A stretch of 44,542 nucleotides of DNA from Clostridia bacterium. Lineage in GTDB: Bacteria > Bacillota > Clostridia > TANB77 > CAG-508. A model generated the notes under the pieces. It did no database searches. It worked only from the letters and a program-made list of their open reading frames with translations, and had not been told where the DNA came from. Each line of letters opens with the position of its first letter. Position 1 is the stretch's first letter. The stretch covers positions 1-44,542 of the forward strand of contig JAGBJN010000018.1 in NCBI GenBank assembly GCA_017934475.1. The letters are read 5' to 3'. Positions 41,510 through 44,542 of this stretch are shown piece after piece. The translations under genes and the position numbers were made by a program.

Positions 41510-44500
41510 ATGAAAAAAAGAAATAGTGAAAATATAAATGGAACAGTAAAGAAAAGAAGAAAAACATTAAAAATAAAACCAAGATTTCTAATAGTTTTAC
41601 TACTACTTGCAATAATAATAATATCATTATGTTCAAATATATTTAATAACAAAACAGAGGCAGCTACTAAAGATATAGTTGATATTGTCTTATTTTTTGG
41701 ACAATCCAATATGGTTGGATCTGAATTTCCAACAGAAGAAACAAGACATTCAGGAAGAGAAGCAACATTTGCTAAAGAAACTGATACAGATGAAAACATA
41801 GTTAATAAAATTAGCAACTGTGCAGTTGTTAATATTGAAATGCCAACAAGTCCTACAGGACCAGTTGCATATGAATATTTATATTACCAACCAGGAAGTG
41901 CTACAGCAAGAAATGCGGTAAGAGAAATAAAACAAACAACAACAGGTGGAGCTTACGAACAATTCCCTTGGGTTTCAGCAGGATTATGGGTAACAGGAGA
42001 ATGCTTAAAATGGAATGGTAGTGGAATAAGCAAAGTTACAGAAACATTAACTGATACAAACTATGATACAACGATTAGTTTTTCTATGAATATGATACCA
42101 CAATTTTGTAAAACATATTATGAAACAACAGGACATAAAGTGTTGGTAGTTCATTGTGCAAAAGGTGGACAAGGTATAGCAGAGTTTGGACCAAATGGTA
42201 ATATAGGTAAAATAATGGCAGAAAAGTTCAAGGCTGCTTGCGATTATGCGAATAGCAGAAGTGATTGGACAGTAGGAAATAAATTCTTTGTTTCAATGCA
42301 AGGTGAAAATGATGTTGGTGGTGTACATATGAATGTACAAACCAAAGATGGATATAAAACATCATATAGAGCAGTGGTAGATAATTTAAAATCTAAATGT
42401 TCTATTACAAAAGGTGCATTAGTTGAAACAGGATATGAAATACCTTATTATGGTAGTGTAGAGTATCCTAATGGAGCTACAATGAGTGATGTAAATACTA
42501 TATATCAAGCACAACAAGAACTTATAAGTGGATACAATGATACAATATTAGGTTCAGATTATGGTTATAACAGTTTTGTTCCAAATACATTAGAAGATTA
42601 TAATCAAAACTGTACTACAAAAGTTTCATATACGAATGGTATAAAGGTATCATGGGCTGAGGCTTTTAATAAAGCTTACGAAAGAATGGATTGCGCTACG
42701 ACAGATGGTGTACCTACTAATAAGATACATTATACAGCTGCATCACTTTGCCAGGTAGGATTGGAAACAGCAACTAACCTTGCAAATGAAATATTACCTG
42801 TTAATTTAACACTGTCATCAGAGTCGAAGACAATCGAATATGGAAGTACAACAACTTTTACAATAAGTAGAACTGCAACAGCTGGAACATTGGGGATTGA
42901 ATCAACTAATACAAATGTTGCAACAGCTACACTAAATGGAAATACAGTTACAGTAACTGCAACAGGTGTAGGTGAATGTAATATATGGGTTGGAAGTCAA
43001 CCAACTGCTACATACAGAGGCGAATCTAAACCATTCCATATTACAGTAACAAAAGCAACACCAACAGTTAGTTTATCAGCAACAAGTGGAAGTGTTACAG
43101 CTGGAAGTACAACAACATTTACAGCAAGTGTAACATCAGGAGCAGGGGCATTAAGTGTAAGTTCATCAAATACGAATATAGCAACAGCAAGTATAAGTAA
43201 TGGAACTGTAACAGTAACAGGAAAAGCAGCAGGAACAGCAACAATAACAGTAACAAGTGCTACAAATACAAATTATAATTCAGCAAGTAAAACATATTCA
43301 GTAACAGTAACAAATCCAGAAAAGCAAAACCCAACAATAACATTAAATCCAACAAGTGGAAGTGTGAATGTAGGCGGAACAACAACATTTACAGCAAGTG
43401 TAACATCAGGAGCAGGAGCATTAAGTGTAAGTTCATCAAATACAAATATAGCAACAGCTAGCATAAGTAATGGAACAGTAACAGTAACAGGTGTGGCAGA
43501 AGGAAGTGCAACAATAACAGTAACAAGTGCAGCAAATACAAGCTATAATTCAGCAAGTAAAACATATTCAATAACAGTAACAGCAACACAAAAACCAACG
43601 CCAACAATTACATTAGATGATGTTTATAATACAAATGGAGTAGTTGATACAAACCATTATGTAGTACTAGAAGGAAGTAAACCATCGGGTTCAGGAGCGT
43701 GGACATATAGTTCATCAAATCCAGATATATTTGTTATGTTGGAAAATCAAAATACATTTAAGATTGGAGGCTATAGTGGAAAAACAGGTACAGCAACAAT
43801 TACAATAGGATGCGAAGAAAGTAGTTCATATGCGGCAGCAAGTGTAACATATAATGTTACTATAACAGCAGTAAAACCAACACCAACAATAACATTAAAT
43901 GATGAATATAATAATAATGGAGTAGTTGATACAAACCATTATGTAGTACTAGAAGGAAGTAAACCATCGGGTTCAGGAGCGTGGACATATAGTTCATCAA
44001 ATCCAGATATATTTGTTGTGTTGGAAAATCAAAATACATTTAAGATTGGTGGCTATAGTGGAAAAACAGGTGCGGCAATAATAACAATAGGATGTGAAGA
44101 AAATAGTTCGTATGCAGCAGCAAGTACAACTTATAAAGTAATGGTAGTAAAAGCAAGTGGATATTCAGGAACATATGATGGAACAGCACATGGAATAAGT
44201 GTAGAATGTAGTGGAACAACAATAAAATATGGAACAACAAGTGGAACATATAATTTAACGACAAGTCCAACATTTACGGATGCAGGAACACATACAGTTT
44301 ATTACCAAATCTCAAAAAGTGGATATACTACAGCAACAGGTTCACAAACAGTAATAATACATAAAGTAGAACCAACAATAACATTATCAAAAACAAGTGG
44401 AGAAGTAACAGTAGGAGGAACAACAACGTTTACAGCAAGTGTAACATCAGGAGCAGGAGCATTAAGTGTAAGCTCATCAGCAACAGGAAAAGCAACAGCA

Positions 44501-44542
44501 AGCATAAACAATGGAACAGTAACAGTAACAGGTGTGGCAGAA
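41510..44542 (+). CDS. Giant secreted SGNH/SASA-type esterase with Ig-like repeats (3' end beyond window)
   Basis: At least 1011 residues, open to the window edge. A basic N-terminus, a hydrophobic signal (26-42) and a likely cleavage near TEAA. A sialate-O-acetylesterase-like (SASA) domain at about 55-425 has FFGQSNMVG (S66 nucleophile), QGEND (264-268) and a late NKIHYT (H407); the residue three before His is Asn404, where related enzymes often have Asp. It probably removes acetyl groups from glycans. Then follow Big2-like Ig repeats: one at ~42800-43051, near-identical copies from 43061 and 43331, a second pair from 43595 and 43877, an MBG/YDG-like module at 44150-44371 and a third copy of the first type from 44372. 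ATG follows AAAAGGGG. Confidence 0.85.
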   Translation, partial: MKKRNSENINGTVKKRRKTLKIKPRFLIVLLLLAIIIISLCSNIFNNKTEAATKDIVDIVLFFGQSNMVGSEFPTEETRHSGREATFAKETDTDENIVNKISNCAVVNIEMPTSPTGPVAYEYLYYQPGSATARNAVREIKQTTTGGAYEQFPWVSAGLWVTGECLKWNGSGISKVTETLTDTNYDTTISFSMNMIPQFCKTYYETTGHKVLVVHCAKGGQGIAEFGPNGNIGKIMAEKFKAACDYANSRSDWTVGNKFFVSMQGENDVGGVHMNVQTKDGYKTSYRAVVDNLKSKCSITKGALVETGYEIPYYGSVEYPNGATMSDVNTIYQAQQELISGYNDTILGSDYGYNSFVPNTLEDYNQNCTTKVSYTNGIKVSWAEAFNKAYERMDCATTDGVPTNKIHYTAASLCQVGLETATNLANEILPVNLTLSSESKTIEYGSTTTFTISRTATAGTLGIESTNTNVATATLNGNTVTVTATGVGECNIWVGSQPTATYRGESKPFHITVTKATPTVSLSATSGSVTAGSTTTFTASVTSGAGALSVSSSNTNIATASISNGTVTVTGKAAGTATITVTSATNTNYNSASKTYSVTVTNPEKQNPTITLNPTSGSVNVGGTTTFTASVTSGAGALSVSSSNTNIATASISNGTVTVTGVAEGSATITVTSAANTSYNSASKTYSITVTATQKPTPTITLDDVYNTNGVVDTNHYVVLEGSKPSGSGAWTYSSSNPDIFVMLENQNTFKIGGYSGKTGTATITIGCEESSSYAAASVTYNVTITAVKPTPTITLNDEYNNNGVVDTNHYVVLEGSKPSGSGAWTYSSSNPDIFVVLENQNTFKIGGYSGKTGAAIITIGCEENSSYAAASTTYKVMVVKASGYSGTYDGTAHGISVECSGTTIKYGTTSGTYNLTTSPTFTDAGTHTVYYQISKSGYTTATGSQTVIIHKVEPTITLSKTSGEVTVGGTTTFTASVTSGAGALSVSSSATGKATASINNGTVTVTGVAE

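Noticed and set aside
43052-44542. Repeated DNA near the right end considered as a CRISPR or satellite array
   Set aside because: Repeat units are multiples of three, about 270-282 bp, in one continuous reading frame, and encode Ig-like domains.

Overview
The window is very AT-rich chromosomal DNA using the standard genetic code, with AGGAGG-type ribosome binding sites and many A-run/hairpin/T-run terminators. Two alpha/beta-type SASP genes, a dipicolinate synthase A subunit, a SpoVB-like flippase, the ctsR-clpC operon with a perfect CtsR box, and prpC-prkC-rsgA-rpe point to a spore-forming low-GC Firmicute of class Clostridia, probably an uncultured gut-type lineage. The lineage is inferred from gene content and codon use, not from a marker tree.

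Layout. 1-5.7 kb: an isolated VirD4/TraG-like coupling ATPase (-), a MOP-family flippase, HU, and a YhcC-type radical SAM protein (-). 5.7-9.4 kb: a methyl-accepting chemotaxis protein (-) that looks richer in G+C than its neighbours, then mutL. 9.5-12.9 kb: a small island in tRNA-Leu(UAA), bounded by an exact 60-bp direct repeat of the tRNA 3' part. It carries a class II Fic protein, an HExxH metallopeptidase-like protein and a small tail-anchored-looking protein, with no integrase. 13.1-16.7 kb: ppa, a TPR membrane protein, dpaA and uppP.

16.9-26.1 kb: a complete-looking Gram-positive type IV pilus operon. It encodes a PilM-PilN fusion, PilO, a PilP-position low-complexity protein, a 71-aa major-pilin candidate followed by an internal hairpin, a prepilin peptidase with a degenerate second catalytic motif, two minor pilins, PilB, PilT and PilC, and is followed by a ROK kinase. 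27-29 kb: rpsT (-), hpf, and two SASP genes (-) with matching forespore-type promoters. 29.1-30.9 kb: a protein with a prepilin-like N-terminus fused to a pectate-lyase-type beta-helix; its N-terminus closely matches that of the 71-aa pilin.

31.0-34.5 kb: ctsR-mcsA-clpC without mcsB, with an McsA that lacks the second zinc-finger pair. 34.6-40.0 kb: rlmN-prpC-prkC-rsgA-rpe. 40.0 kb to the end: a secreted bactofilin-like membrane protein (-) and the first ~1011 codons of a giant secreted SGNH/SASA-type esterase with nearly identical tandem Ig-like repeats, running off the right edge.

The most unusual themes are the surface and pilus biology (E5-less pilin signals, a pilin-enzyme fusion, a repeat-rich secreted esterase), the integrase-less Fic/metalloprotease tRNA island, and the reduced McsA/ClpC stress operon.
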